A stretch of 64,000 nucleotides of DNA from Phoronis australis (GCA_002633005.1 NMRA01000644.1:83735-147734), one strand, 5' to 3'. Shown: positions 24,783-35,677, counted from the stretch's first letter. Made by a program: numbers and translations. The notes: generated by a model not told the origin, from the letters alone.

Positions 24783-25100
24783 GCATCTGAGGACTGATAT
24801 GTTGAACAGACATGCCCATGTATAATAGAAATGTAATGCTCTTTAAACATCTATTAGAACTTTTACGGTGTTTTGTTTCACAGTCAAGTAAAATTGTTAT
24901 GCATCTAAATGAATAACAGCAATAGCTAACAAATGGTTTACATCACACTTGGAGGTTTTGCACTGCTGGTGGTTGCTATTATAATATAGAAAGAGTCATG
25001 TAATATGAAAATACTGTGAAAAGTGTTTTGCTTTTACCAATACCCAAGCTTAAATATACAATACTGTTCATTAAGGACACTTCATTCTGCATTGTAATAA

Positions 25101-26888
25101 TTAATCAAAAGAAAAACCTGTAAAAACAAAATCCTCTTCATTGCCAGGTGGTGGATAATGTGCCCGGATCTTGGCAACAGCACATGCAGGCACAACGACT
25201 CTGACTCGCCGTCCCAAAAATCCATGAACCCATCGCTGAAATTGCCGATACGCGATGTGCCGCATTTTTTTCTCAAATGGCCCCTCATACCCATCAGGGT
25301 AGTGAAATTTGTACTCCCCCCAGCTGGTCTCTAAAACATCTTGGTTTAAACAAACGGGGTCAAAACCCGCTGAGTTCGTGATGCATTTTCTTGGTTCAGA
25401 GACGACTTCTCTCTCCACTTCTTTCTGAAGCTTTGCCACCACTTTTACCACCTCTTGGCAACAGACTCTTTCAGCTACAACAGGGGTAACTTGGCAATTG
25501 CCACACTTGCACCTGAAGTTAGAAATTTATTGAGTATTGACAAGAAATTGTAGTTTTTCCTTTTTGAAAGTGAACAACAAATTCATAACACAAAACTGAA
25601 TTACGATTGATTGCAATGGACAATTATTACTAATTTCAAATTGTCTTTCAGTGACCAACAATTGATGCTTGGCACACTTTTCGTGAATGCAGATAATTCA
25701 GGGGTGGATCCAGGATTTTGAGTTGGGGGGAGGCAGTGGCGGATCCAGAATTTTTAGTTAGGGGGGCCAGAACAGAGTATTCAGCATTTTTGTCGTCAGA
25801 CATTCGCACCACCGAACAGCCAAATGTAATCTGGGAGAATTTTAGGGGGGCCTTTTACCCCGCTAAATCCACCACTGGGGGGACAGGGTACAAGAAACGA
25901 AACCAAGAATTTTGCGACATGCGCGCACCCAGCCTAAAATGGAAGTGTGCAGGGGTTTTGAGTCTTTGGGTTTATTACTAAAAAAATGTAAATGGGGTTT
26001 GTTCAAGGGTAATACTCATCACCCGAAACTGCCTAATGTTATCTGGGAGAAATTTAGGGGGGAGGGTACCCTGTCTACAACGTGCCATTGAAGCATCCCA
26101 CATCGATCATTGCTCATGAATTTTGGGTTCCCCTCCCATAATTCTGAACTTGTATCTCAGTGTGTCAAAAATACACATTGCGGGTGTGGAAAAAGTTGAC
26201 AAGCAAAAAAGTACAACCCTAACAACCCAGTCTGGCTGCCGTTCTTTGACACTGTGTCAACTGTTACGATTTGTATACTAGCCACCCCCTGACTGAACCA
26301 AAGGAGACGATCTAATAAACAAGCCAGATGCAATTTTGGCAAGAAGACAGTTGTAAAATACAAGCACGTAAGAAAATTTAGTCGGAACAAAAACATTTAA
26401 CGATGTGTGCTTCGCACAATCCCTTGCAAACGCACATTTTTGTTAGGCGACCCGACGCAGTCCGGCCAAACAAATAAATCAATATGGCGGTCACTGGCAC
26501 TATAGGCTATATCGGCAGAAAAGCGACTGCCGAGTGGTTGCGCGAGGCACACGTTTTACTGAGGCGAGAAGAGACTGTTAAAACCCAAGAATCTCGGTTC
26601 AATAAAGGACAATGACAATATTTACCATTCAGAAACATCGGCTCTGTATTCAAGACCGTCTGTTGGATGACTGGGTTGACTCGCCGAGCCCGCTTCTCTC
26701 GCGGGAGGATCCAGTTCGTAAGGCCTCAAAGTAGAAAAGTCTGCAGCCGGAGGCAAATCAAACTCGTTCTCGCTTTCGTGCAACCCCATTTCCTCATCCT
26801 GGCCACTATTCCCGTACGTTTCTTCATAGTATTCGTTTAATTCTTGCTCATAATCGTAGACGCTTTCAAATTCCCTACTCTCCGCCAT
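25101..26888 (-). CDS. P2X7 C-terminal (ballast) domain protein, two exons, intact
   Basis: Coding exons are complement 26626-26888 (ATG at 26888) and complement 25101-25512, with a GT (26625-26624) and AG (25514-25513) intron of 1113 bp. The split codon makes Trp88, and 224 residues run to a stop with no break. Residues 1-87 are acidic and disordered-looking, with RPYELDPP at 55-62. Residues 88-224 match the cysteine-rich cytoplasmic domain of P2X7 receptors: WCKCGNC (88-94), ERVCC (102-106), Cys131, Cys142, AYRQFQRWVHG (175-185) and VVPACAVAKIR (194-204). In P2X7 this domain binds zinc and guanine nucleotide. There is no transmembrane helix or ion-channel part, so this is a stand-alone ballast-domain protein, likely soluble. 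It converges on the THAP gene inside one element. A small MITE sits in its intron. Its function is unknown. Confidence 0.88.
25704..26076. mobile_element. GGATCCAG-type repeat in intron, host of a nested MITE
   Basis: GTGGATCCAGGATTTTGAGT, then later blocks (ATCTGGGAGAAATTTAGGGG near 26042, and a similar ATCTGGGAGAATTTTAGGGG inside the nested copy) mark a dispersed repeat family. It lies wholly within the intron of the ballast-domain gene. The right border is approximate. Confidence 0.5.
25734..25877. mobile_element. 144-bp MITE with 15-bp inverted ends
   Basis: CAGTGGCGGATCCAG at the left is matched by inverted CTAAATCCACCACTG at the right. Runs of G flank both sides (GGGGGGAGG and GGGGGGAC), which may hide a G-rich target duplication. 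It is nested inside the similar repeat at 25704-26076. Confidence 0.7.
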
Positions 26889-26911
26889 TGTTCAATGCTA
26901 GTCACTGATAT

Positions 26912-26932
26912 CTTGTGTTCAACCCATCACGT
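26912..26932 (-). repeat. Right copy of 21-bp inverted repeat
   Basis: On the minus strand it reads ACGTGATGGGTTGAACACA plus AG. It lies only 24 bp upstream of the ballast-domain gene's ATG at 26888, mirroring the position of its partner in front of the THAP gene. Confidence 0.6.
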
Positions 26933-27152
26933 CACACGGCGGGAAATGTGAAAATTAGCAAACTTGAAAGAAAAATCAAAATTTCGAGCTAATTACACAT
27001 AATTAACATGGGTTTAGCTAAATTTGACGTCATACATTTAGTCTGTGGCCACCGGTAATTCAAAATGTGCAAAAATCCATAGTGTGTGTGCTGTTTAAAT
27101 CGGTCAATTATGTAAATAGCCTTACACTTTCCATTGATTTTTAGGGCTCTAG

Positions 27153-28150
27153 GTGAATAGATTTAAAATGTTTATAAATGGAACGAGGAGTTGAGCCTAA
27201 GATATGGAGAAAACAGGTAGAAACCGAAGGTGGATTAGTTGCTCGCTGACGTACAGAGTCATTTACCCTCGACCATAGATTCAAGTGTAGGAAGTTTAAC
27301 GGAAGTCATTAAATTATTCGCAGCGGACATGTTAAAAACAAAAGTGAACATATCTTATAACCCAGTTAATAGTTTTCCCAAATGGTTTGACGCTGATTGT
27401 AGGGAAATGAGAGTAGTTGTTAGGCAAAAATAAAGTAATTTTAGATTCAGTATTGGAACACAGAGAGAAAACTATATACATGTACATGTATGTACATGCT
27501 ATAATGGATTATGGAAATTTAAAAAAATGAAACAGATAGAGTGTAACAAAAAACATTACAAAAATTTGAAATCAGCTGTGGAGAGTAAAGACAGTAAAAA
27601 ATTCGGGCGCATATTTAATATTAGGAAGAAAAGTATATCGACTAATATTACTTCAGCTCTCTGTTTGAAGGCAACTATTTTGTTTCTAATCCGGAGTTCG
27701 CTGAATTACATGCTTTTATTGAGAACTCAGTAAAAAATGACATCAATCCAAGTAATGCAATTGTTGATATGGAGATGGACGCTGAGATCACAGAAGACGA
27801 AAGTATACAAACCATCGGTAGTATGAAAGACGGCACTTCGCCAGGATGTGATAAAATTAGCATTGAGTTCTACAAGTATGCTGATAAAAAGTTGGTAGAT
27901 TCGCTGTTCCACCTATACAACTATTTTTTAAATGGTGTGTTTCCAAAAGAATGGACAAAATCCATTAAAGTACTGGTATTTAAGGGCGGTGCCAAAATTC
28001 CTTATGCAAGTCACAGCCAAAATATTCGAAAAATATTGTGCCAGCGACCTCAAAAATGGTTGGAAAGAGAAAACGTAATTAGTATGTCTCAAGATGTGTT
28101 TATAGTCAGCGGGCCAGATCTCATAGCGTTCATCCTTGTGAGTACTTTGG
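27153..28150 (+). pseudogene. LINE ORF2, linker and start of reverse transcriptase, broken
   Basis: VYKWNEELSLRYGENR resumes the LINE at 27169, followed by LADVQSHLPSTIDSSVG, FPKWFDADCREMR and KKHYKNLKSAVESKDSKKF in changing frames. From 27769 a frame gives TIGSMKDGTSPGCDKISIEF, the opening of a LINE reverse transcriptase, then FPKEWTKSIKVLVFKGG. The stretch that should carry NYRGI is lost near 28000. A shortened KWLERENVISMSQ part follows and ends at FILVSTL near 28150. Several stops and deletions make it non-functional. Confidence 0.8.
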
Positions 28151-28154
28151 GGGG

Positions 28155-28840
28155 GGGGGCAACCTAGTTTTTCTATGAGGCTAGATAATATACCTATAAA
28201 CCAAATTCCAAAAAGTTCCCATGTCTACACTTGCACATTTTTTTAAAAAAGGTGTTTTTGTTGCACAAAATATGATGCACATTCCTGCNTAATCCTATGG
28301 CGTTATACTGTGGGTGGGATTTTAAAGCACCTTAAGTCAAAAATTTTTGAGAAGGTTAAATGGAATAGATTGTTGCAAACAACATGCCCAAATTAATTAC
28401 TTAGGTAGCTGCAATGATAATTAAATTAAAGTGCCTAAGTGGCCATCGTCGCCATCGAAATTTGAGGACGATGGAAGCCACTGTTCATTTCGTCAAACGT
28501 CGATTACCTTAAGTGTAAATTGATTTACTATGGTTTGAGCATCTGATTTAAAAAAAAATTAAACTTCAATCACTGCACTGGTATATCAGCTGATTTATTT
28601 TCAGTTGCATCAACTGATCTAACTATTAGACGATCAACATTATTAGGCGACAGATCAGACAGCATGTAAATTTGTTAGGCTGGTGGTGGATCAGTTCCTG
28701 ATAAGTCCGTCTGAAAAAGTTGCATGCCAACTCACTCATAGTTGAATGTTAAATTAGTGTTAACAGTTCGGATATTTTTCAGTTGGACTTGTATCGCAAG
28801 CAACAGCTCAGTCCAGAGCCCTGAATATGCAAATGAAATT
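28155..28840. other. Unidentified insert inside LINE reverse transcriptase
   Basis: A run of G residues at about 28150 marks the left edge, and LINE protein similarity returns at about 28841. The intervening 0.7 kb has one undetermined base (28289), no gene and no obvious terminal repeats. The missing stretch of LINE protein at the join is short, so this is more likely an insertion than a replacement. Confidence 0.5.
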
Positions 28841-30320
28841 CAAAGATAAAGACCTTGTGGTGCTTTCCTGGATTTTATAGCAGCTAATGACAGTATATTA
28901 TACGGAAGCGCATTACATTTTAAATTAAAGAACAATAGCATAGAACTTAAGGTGTTATGTATAAGATAATCAAAGCAATGTACGCTTAAGTAAAACCGTA
29001 CGTGAGATTGAATAACGGGAGGTACACGGAGTTCTTTGATTGTCATAATTACACTGTATCTAAAACAAGGCTCTCAGCTATCACCGTTTTGTTTATATTA
29101 TTCATAAACGATATCGGGCAAGAATTAGAATAAGGTGGCGGTGAAAAATTTTCCGTGGGATAAGATGAACTATTGCATCTGTTGTTTGCTGATTATTTTG
29201 ATTTTATTTTCTTATAGATTGAAAGGGCTGCAGAAAAAAATTGAACATTTTGTATGAGTATTGTCAGAAATGGAAATCGATTGTTAACATGTCGAATACT
29301 AAGATAATTGTTTTCAGTAAGGTAGAATGTTACGATCGTATAAAAAATGAACGTATCACGGGAAAACTGTTAATATTATAAATGCATATAAATATTTAGG
29401 ATTACTGTTTACGGCAAAAGGTTCGTGGTGTTGCGCACAGAAAACTATCATTACAGGCTACTAAAGCAGAGAATTTAATGAGGAAAAATGTCAACGGTTT
29501 TAATGCACACCGTGTTAAAGTTAGTTTGAAATTATTCGATTGTAAAATATTGCCGATATTTCATTATGGCTGTGAGATCTGGGGTTTTAGTGATTGCGAA
29601 TGTGGTGAAATAGTCCACAAAATTTTTTAAAGAAATTTTGATTTTGTCTAGCACGGCAATTTCGTCGACTGTTAGAGGTGAGTTGGGTCGTTACTCCTTG
29701 AGTGCTTATCGACTTCCTAGAATTATGAAATATTGGTTAAAACTATTAAAAACCGATGCTTAAAAAATTACATATCATTGCTAAGAATGGCAATATAATA
29801 TGACGGATAATGCTGATAAACCATGTTGGGTTAATGATGTTAAGAAATTACTATTTTAGTTTGGTTTTGGAGAAGCATGGTACAATCAGGGTGTAGGTTC
29901 CGAGACAAGCTCCAAATCACTTTTGAAAGTAAGATACAAAGATATTGATCAGCAAAATGGCAAGAAATTTTGAACAATTCGATAAAGTTGGAAACTTACA
30001 GATCATTTAAGTTAAATATATGTTTTGAAAACTATAGACGTAATTGACAATGTAAATGTTAGATCTGATATAGTAAGATTAAGATGTTCAGCGCATGCAC
30101 TAATGATTCGAAATGGTAGACACTTGAAACTTAGCAGATCAGAAATGTTATGTCCTCTCTGTATTAGGACATATGTCGAGTCAGGACATCACTGTGTTAC
30201 CGAATGTTCATTCTACGATTACCATAGGAGATGGTATTTGCCTGCATGGAGCTACAACAATCCCAATGTTACAAAATTCAACAGACTCATGACTGTGGAG
30301 GAAAAAGACCTTATATGATC
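28841..30320 (+). pseudogene. LINE ORF2, reverse transcriptase core and C-terminus, broken
   Basis: CGAFLDFIAANDSILYG (29th kb start), TEFFDCHN, then VLFILFINDIGQELE and LLHLLFADYFDFI, where the catalytic YADD/FADD motif has become FADY. Later parts are recognisable in shifting frames: NAYKYLGLLFTAKGSW, HYGCEIWGFSD, IMKYWLKLL, KPCWVNDVKK. An open stretch at 30025-30318 ends the protein with a zinc-binding-like CPLCIRTYVESGHHCVTEC, normal for the ORF2 C-terminus of such LINEs. Loss of the catalytic aspartate and many stops show it is dead. Confidence 0.8.
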
Positions 30321-30439
30321 AACATGTAAATATGCTCATTTCGCATTCAAGCGAAAAGAACTCAGTTTACTTCTAGTGTACGACACTTACCTTTATTGCA
30401 TTTGATGATTTGATTGTAACAAGGGCCGGAGGCCTAGTT

Positions 30440-30444
<5 letters not shown>

Positions 30445-30482
<38 letters not shown>
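30445..30482. repeat. (AT)n microsatellite at LINE 3' end
   Basis: About 19 AT dinucleotides directly follow the LINE's GGCCTAGTTATTGA tail. Several LINE clades end in short simple repeats instead of poly-A. Confidence 0.8.
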
Positions 30483-30489
<7 letters not shown>

Positions 30490-31214
30490 TTTGTATTATT
30501 AGATAAGCCTGAAATATCTCTCAAATAAACGGAGTCAATAAAATAATTTCAGTCAAACCTCCTTAATGATACCAACACGAAGATGTGAACCAATACACCA
30601 CAGCAAGGCATTGAGCAGTCTGTGTTATTCACTACTAATTTACAGACTGCTACCGTCCAAAGAAAACCCTGATTCAATGAAAATTGAGTGTTCTGTTTGA
30701 TTTAACGAATCCAATCAATTACTCGTTTATAATTTTCTAGTAATAGTTGTGAATAATCGTACAGGTGAGCGAACATTGCGACGGACAGTAACTCACTGTT
30801 TAGATTAAAAACAATTATCGTCGTGAATAAAATCCCCAATGGGGCCTACATCAAAACTGTGGGAACTGTAGCTAGGACCACACGATAACTTCTAACAATT
30901 CGTGACTCAGATTTTTGTACAATTCATCCAGAAAATTCAAAAACTATGAGCGAGGTAGTAGTAGACGACAAATAATGCTGGCCTGTAGGCTACTACATTC
31001 TGGCAGGGGGCATTAATCTTATTGTTTTTCTACCCAGTTCACTTAAATTCATAGCACACTTAAATCGTGGGTGATATACTAACGTGTCGCATTGCCAAGG
31101 GAACTATTTTTTACCTTTATTCGAACGATTCTGACCAGAATCGAGTTAACGCCGTCTTGCTACTGTCCACGGCCCCCGACGTGAGCTCCCACCAGTATAG
31201 TCAGATTCACTATG
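30483..31214. other. No gene recognised
   Basis: AT-rich unique-looking sequence between the LINE tail and the next inverted-repeat element. Short frames show no known motif. Confidence 0.5.
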
Positions 31215-33010
31215 TCCAAATTTTGATATTCGTTGAAATTTTGGGGGGAAAGTGGAAACTATACATTTTTTGGAAACCTCAAGAAATGACGAATTAGGGA
31301 ATAATTGATTCCATTTTGGTGGCCATCTTGGCGACCATCATGGATTTTCAAAAATGGCGCCGGTAAACTAGATTTTGCCCAGTATAACCGCCCTTGAGTC
31401 AGAACATCCCGATGAGCCGTATCCTTTCCCATGACCAAAAAAGGCTCAACTTACTGAAGACCTGTCTGCAAATACACTTGAATATAATAAATACTCTGCC
31501 AAGATAGCCATTACTTCAGCTTCAGGATTCACAAAGAGCAACCGACGTGATCTACGCTTAGAAGAAAAGGATGACAAAAAATTAGATATATTGCTAATAG
31601 ACTGTACACATCATGCAGGTCTGGCATCACATCAAAAGGTCCCTGATTCTCAGCTGATGTATTTTTTCACCTGACATAGATTTACTGGTACTTTTCATTG
31701 CCTATTATGACAGGCTTCTCAGAAATACTTCAGTCCCCATTGCATCTGGGATTGTGGACGTGAATCCAATGTCGACAATATTAGGTGCTGTCCGAGCAAA
31801 GGCTCTGCCTGCTTTCCATGCTTTTACCTGAACACTGTAGGTTGAATATATATTTGAAGGCAAACACTGGTGATATCAATGCACCACAGACTTTTTGTAA
31901 TGTTCATGAAGTAACAGGTGAACTTCTTTTCACATTAGTCCCCTTTACATGTGCATACTCACCACAGGATCTAGACACAAATAGCATCCCAGAGCTGAGA
32001 TAGTACCTCTTCAGTAAACCAATGGTTGACAGCGACAAACAACCACTAACCATTGGTGCTTTGAAACAGCATGTGGTGAGAGTGTTTATTCAAGCCAGAG
32101 TGTGGGGCCAGACAATCATTGCTCGACAGGAGTTCTTTGGCCCAGTGCAGAATAAATTTACAAGGACAAAGATGACCAGCTGCGGAAACCCTCACAATTG
32201 AGGAGCTTAGCTTCCAGCACCAGAGGCTTTCATTGAGAAGGTAACATGCCCGTGCAAAGATGCTCTTGCCGATCAAAGGCCTACCTTACACACATCTATG
32301 TCAGTATTCAGTAGTGCAGAATGTCAGAATGCTGATGATGATGTGATTCCTGATGACAGTGATGGCTATTTAGTAATGATCTATGGACTTATTTCAAAGT
32401 TTTGAAATACTATTGACACTACAAAAAACATACATTCATGTTCTTCAAACGTAAATAAATTGTTTCAGGTACTGATTCAATTTAAGTGTTTTAAAGGAAA
32501 CAAGCTCCGAACAAAATATACAAGAAAATAAGATGGTGATCATGTGTGTAGGATTACAGGAATAATGCATTTAGAAAATGTAGCTGCTAATAAATGGGGA
32601 TTTGGTTATCTTTTTCATTTAATAAGTTGCATTTTCAGATTTCTTGACCACAAAAGTGTGGGTGCAGCCATTAAAACTAACATTCTAAGTGACCCAAGAG
32701 CAAAGATACTGAAGAAAATGTATTTTACGGGCGCCAATTTAAAAAATCCAAAATGGCCACCAAGATGGCCGCCAATAAAATTAAACTTTCCACTTCCTTG
32801 ACCTGACAAATGCAGGTGTAGCCATAAAAACGAACATTCTAAGTGACCCAGAGACGTATATTTTGGGCAAAATCCACTCTACCGGCACCATTTTTGAAAA
32901 TCCAAGATTGCCGCCGAGATGGCCACCAAAAATGGAATCAATTATTTTCTGATTTTTCATTCCATGAGGTTTCCAAAAATGTATAGTTTCCACTTTCCCC
33001 CAAAAATTCC
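31215..33010. mobile_element. Inverted-repeat element with a degraded gene
   Basis: Sequence at about 31215-31370 (TCCAAATTTTGATATTCG, GGGGGGAAAGTGGAAACTAT, GGTGGCCATCTTGGCGACCA) recurs in reverse complement at about 32875-33010 (ATTGCCGCCGAGATGGCCAC, ATAGTTTCCACTTTCCCC). The right arm also carries a tandem duplication of a CATTCTAAGTGACCCA...CCAAGATGGCCGCC block (about 32660-32770 and 32820-32945). Between the arms lies the degraded gene at 31660-32345. Ends are approximate. Confidence 0.6.
31660..32345 (+). pseudogene. Degraded gene of a widespread mobile-element-like family
   Basis: Read across frames, the strand gives DLLVLFIAYYDRLLRNTS and ILGAVRAKALPAFHAFT, then FCNVHEVTGELLFTLVPF, then LKQHVVRVFIQARVWGQ and LPAPEAFIEKVTCPCK, RCSCRSK, NADDDVIPDDSDG. 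This order (DTDVL-like block, KALPAFHALTG-like block, HVKRA...VW block, then a cysteine-rich CKC/CSC tail) belongs to a large uncharacterised family that I recall as abundant in invertebrate genomes and usually repeated. The function is unknown. Stops, frameshifts and losses (for example GCDTT after FHAFT) show it is a relic. It lies between inverted repeats, consistent with a mobile origin. Confidence 0.6.
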
Positions 33011-33701
33011 AACAAAATTATACCACAAAAATGACTATGTTTCTCAATTGGTAGCACTGCCCTTATGTGAAATTCATCACCACGTATATCTCGTTAAACG
33101 TCTTAAAAGACGGTGGCCGAAGCAGTGGACTCCTGTATTTCCAAAATGATATACGTTAGGTTTGGTTTGCACTGTATGTAGAAAACAATATAGCAAACTT
33201 ACATGCATGGAGCCAATGAATGCACAAAGGTTCATCTCTGCATTTCTGCCTATTCTTGCGAACTAGAAATTCATTAGCTAATGCAACTGACCCTAATAGT
33301 AAAATTATATGGCCCGAGTTGCCTTCCGTCAAGATAAGACGCTTGCAAATAAGGTTGGCGATACCACGTGCTCCGTTTACATGGCGATATCACAAGAAAA
33401 CTTACGTGATATTGCGTTATTGCGACTATCTTAAGGATTCGTAACGCAGTTCTTTACTCTAATCATCGCGTGGAACCAGAGGCAAGTCCCCGTGTTGGTG
33501 AACTACTTTCCGTTCTCGATCTTTTCAGAAGTTAAAACGAGGGACTTTGCGTCGTTATCACCACCGGGACACTTAATGAGTAGCCCATCGGAATACCTCC
33601 CAAGTGTTTTGTAGTGTGAAGAGTGTGATATAAGAAAACGTCTTTTCACCTTTGAGCCAGGTCTTCATATGACACTGTGCTTTTTGATGAATTTCTTCTA
33701 G
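33011..33701. other. No gene recognised
   Basis: Unique-looking sequence with no long frame and no repeat pairing that I could find. Confidence 0.45.
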
Positions 33702-34168
33702 GTGCCTAAATGTTCCTGATGATTTGCTTGTGTGGTTTCAAGGCTGCAAAATTAAGAAGTCTTCACTCTTAGGTTGTGTGACCGCCATTAAAAAGTGGCT
33801 CAAAAGTAAGTACATATTTCAACAATTTTCTGGATTTAGGGTGTTTATCATGAAATTTACAATTTTCTTTATCGACTTTTATCCGTGTAGTACACGTTTA
33901 ATTGACAGTGTTTATTGGAGTTTTTTCAAAAGTAATCATACATGTACCTCAGTCAAAATAAATTTAAATTGTATGATAAGAAATGAAACGGTACAGACAC
34001 GTTCTTTATTTTCATTAAATCAATTGATTTGATTGAAGCTATGTAATTTTTGCGTGCAAAAATTCGTGCAACGATATAACATCAGCATCAGTTATTCTCA
34101 AACAGTGGCACAAGGTGGAGCTGGTTAGCCTGTTCTACGACCTTTATTCAAAGTTTGGCTTTCCACAG
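33702..34168 (+). CDS. Two candidate exons of an unrecognised gene
   Basis: Exon A (33702-33805) is bounded by TTCTTCTAG and GTAAGT and encodes PDDLLVWFQGCKIKKSS and CVTAIKKWLK. Exon B (34092-34168) is bounded by CATCAG and GTAAAG and encodes ILKQWHKVELVSLFYDLYSK then FGFPQ. A ends with one base of a codon and B starts with two, so they join in frame. B ends in phase 0. Strong splice sites and phase agreement support a real spliced gene, but I do not recognise the protein. Upstream exons are not identified; the surrounding repeats may interrupt it. Confidence 0.5.
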
Positions 34169-35079
34169 GTAAAGATGTAGCATATATTTCTTTATTAATC
34201 CAAACCTGGAAAGCGTTCCTTAGAGGTACACACAAATCTTTGCATATAAAACGAAAAGGGTGAATTTTATCCCGTAATGCAACAATCCAGGCTCACCGAA
34301 CATTCACTTCAGTGACCGCCATTGTGATAGAGTAAAATATAGAGCGTACTCGTGAAACTTTTGCCTTTCACTTACGGGATTTTGCTTCCTGTTGCAAGTG
34401 TATTGTGTCTAAGCAATATAGCCTTATTCAACAATAAATGATTAAATTCACTCCTGGGATGAAGGCCTTTGAAAAAAGGTTATCGGTGAGTGAGTTTCCT
34501 GTTTTAGTGACTGTTAGGGATGAAAACGTTCAAGAACTAGGATAAATGTATTGTAAGTACTGTAAAAGTTGTTTTTGTTTTGTTTTGTTTTTGAAGCGTA
34601 TCTACGGATTGAGAGAGCAGTTTTTATCCAATAAAATGCAGTTCTCACTCGCTAGATAATGCAGCGTTTTCAAACTAATGACTATGTGTAAAAATGAACG
34701 ATTTCCCTTCCATATCCTAATCCAATTTTAAATTAGCCAAAGTCGAAGTATTTTCCACAGCCAAGTACGTCTCCGATACAGTTGGACAAGAAGCACACAC
34801 AGTGTGATTATTTAGCAATAGATTCACGCCTACCAGTTTTATTTGTTTCTATTTCGAATCACTACTGAACTGTGTCAGTAGCATCATCTTCAAAAACTGC
34901 ACCAATCATAAAATGCGTTTTACCGCATGACGGAAACCAATATTTGCCTATGATATCTGGCATAAGAGTTTTGAACAGAAATAGGACAATTAACAATTAT
35001 TGTCTGTGTTAATTTTCATATTATGCTAAACATTTGCCGTATATGTCGAAGTCAATTCAGCGTTTCTTCTCTTCAACAG
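34169..35079. other. Probable intron; nothing recognised
   Basis: AT-rich sequence between candidate exons. A CGGTGAGT donor-like site near 34487 might mark a further small exon, which would be needed to reconcile phases with the exon at 35080. I could not settle one. Confidence 0.35.
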
Positions 35080-35257
35080 AATGTAAAAATAGCAGTGGTC
35101 GCATTCACGAGCGGAACGACGAGTGGGTGGAGACCGTGGGCGGGGTTACGTTTGACTGTGTGTACACCCCCAACGAATTCGATGATTCCTTCTCTGAACC
35201 AATTGCCACTAAAGTTGTACAAGAAAATCCCACCGCGGGGAATCTGAAAACGACAAG
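35080..35257 (+). CDS. Candidate internal exon, unrecognised product
   Basis: Bounded by CTTCAACAG and GTATAAAC. The best frame reads CKNSSGRIHERNDEWVE, TVGGVTFDCVYTPNEFDD and PIATKVVQENPTAGNLKTT with no stop and coding-like composition. It needs an upstream exon ending in phase 1, whereas the exon ending at 34168 ends in phase 0, so at least one exon is missing between them or this belongs to another transcript. No family recognised. Confidence 0.4.
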
Positions 35258-35289
35258 GTATAAACTTTTTAGTCGCTTAGTATCATGGT

Positions 35290-35350
35290 GTGGGAACCTG
35301 TGGCCGGTTGCATGAAACAGTCCCAAATAGGGACTCAACTAAGGTCCCAA
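35290..35350. repeat. Solo end of the GGGACTCAACTAAG MITE family
   Basis: GTTGCATGAAACAGTCCCAA followed by ATAGGGACTCAACTAAG matches the terminal repeats of the complete element at 61937-62340. No facing partner end is seen nearby, so this is a fragment. Confidence 0.65.
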
Positions 35351-35677
35351 AGTCTTTTTGGGTATTTGTGTCTTTATGGACTCACAGATGCAATATTTTC
35401 TATCATTACCTGTTGACAATTCGACCAGCCAATAGGAATGCCGGTGTACTAAAATTTCCAGTGGAAAATGAAATGATACCTGCGTGTCCTCTATCCCCTT
35501 AGCGGACACTCAAAAACCAGCGAGGATAATTTGTTTGCTGTCTTGCCATAAAAAAACACGAGACGGACATTGAAACTGGTCGTTACTTAATTGACGGCAT
35601 TTCCAAATCACAGGCAGGGGTACCTACCCGCGACGGAGTGCAATATTGTCGGTCATATTGTAATAGGCCAGTCAGGA

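Larger units (their letters stand above)
19288..27146. mobile_element. Two-gene transposon: THAP transposase facing P2X7-ballast gene
   Basis: A 7.86-kb block splits LINE ORF2. At both edges I see CTCTAG (19282-19287 and 27147-27152). Just inside are imperfect inverted ends, CCTCAAAATAAA on the left and TTGATTTTTAGG on the right (10 of 12 pair). A stronger inverted pair lies further in: 19390-19410 against 26912-26932, 19 of 21 matching. The left one is preceded by TTAA, so the true termini might instead be this inner pair. The block holds a rightward THAP gene near the left end and a leftward ballast-domain gene near the right end, converging at about 25 kb. Exact borders are inferred. Confidence 0.65.
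16050..30446 (+). mobile_element. Decayed LINE split by three insertions
   Basis: ORF1 (16.2-17.07 kb), the ORF2 endonuclease start (18.48-19.28), the ORF2 linker and start of reverse transcriptase (27.16-28.15) and the rest of reverse transcriptase and the C-terminus (28.84-30.32) follow one another in the correct order on one strand. They are separated by inserts of 1.36, 7.9 and about 0.7 kb. The LINE ends in GGGCCGGAGGCCTAGTTATT and an AT microsatellite. What remains is roughly 4.5 kb, with many stops and frameshifts, so it is dead. Continuity is inferred from protein order; I have not seen an intact copy. Confidence 0.8.

Noticed and set aside
25101-26888. A P2X7 receptor channel gene
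   Set aside because: No transmembrane helices or P2X ectodomain; only the C-terminal ballast-type domain is encoded.
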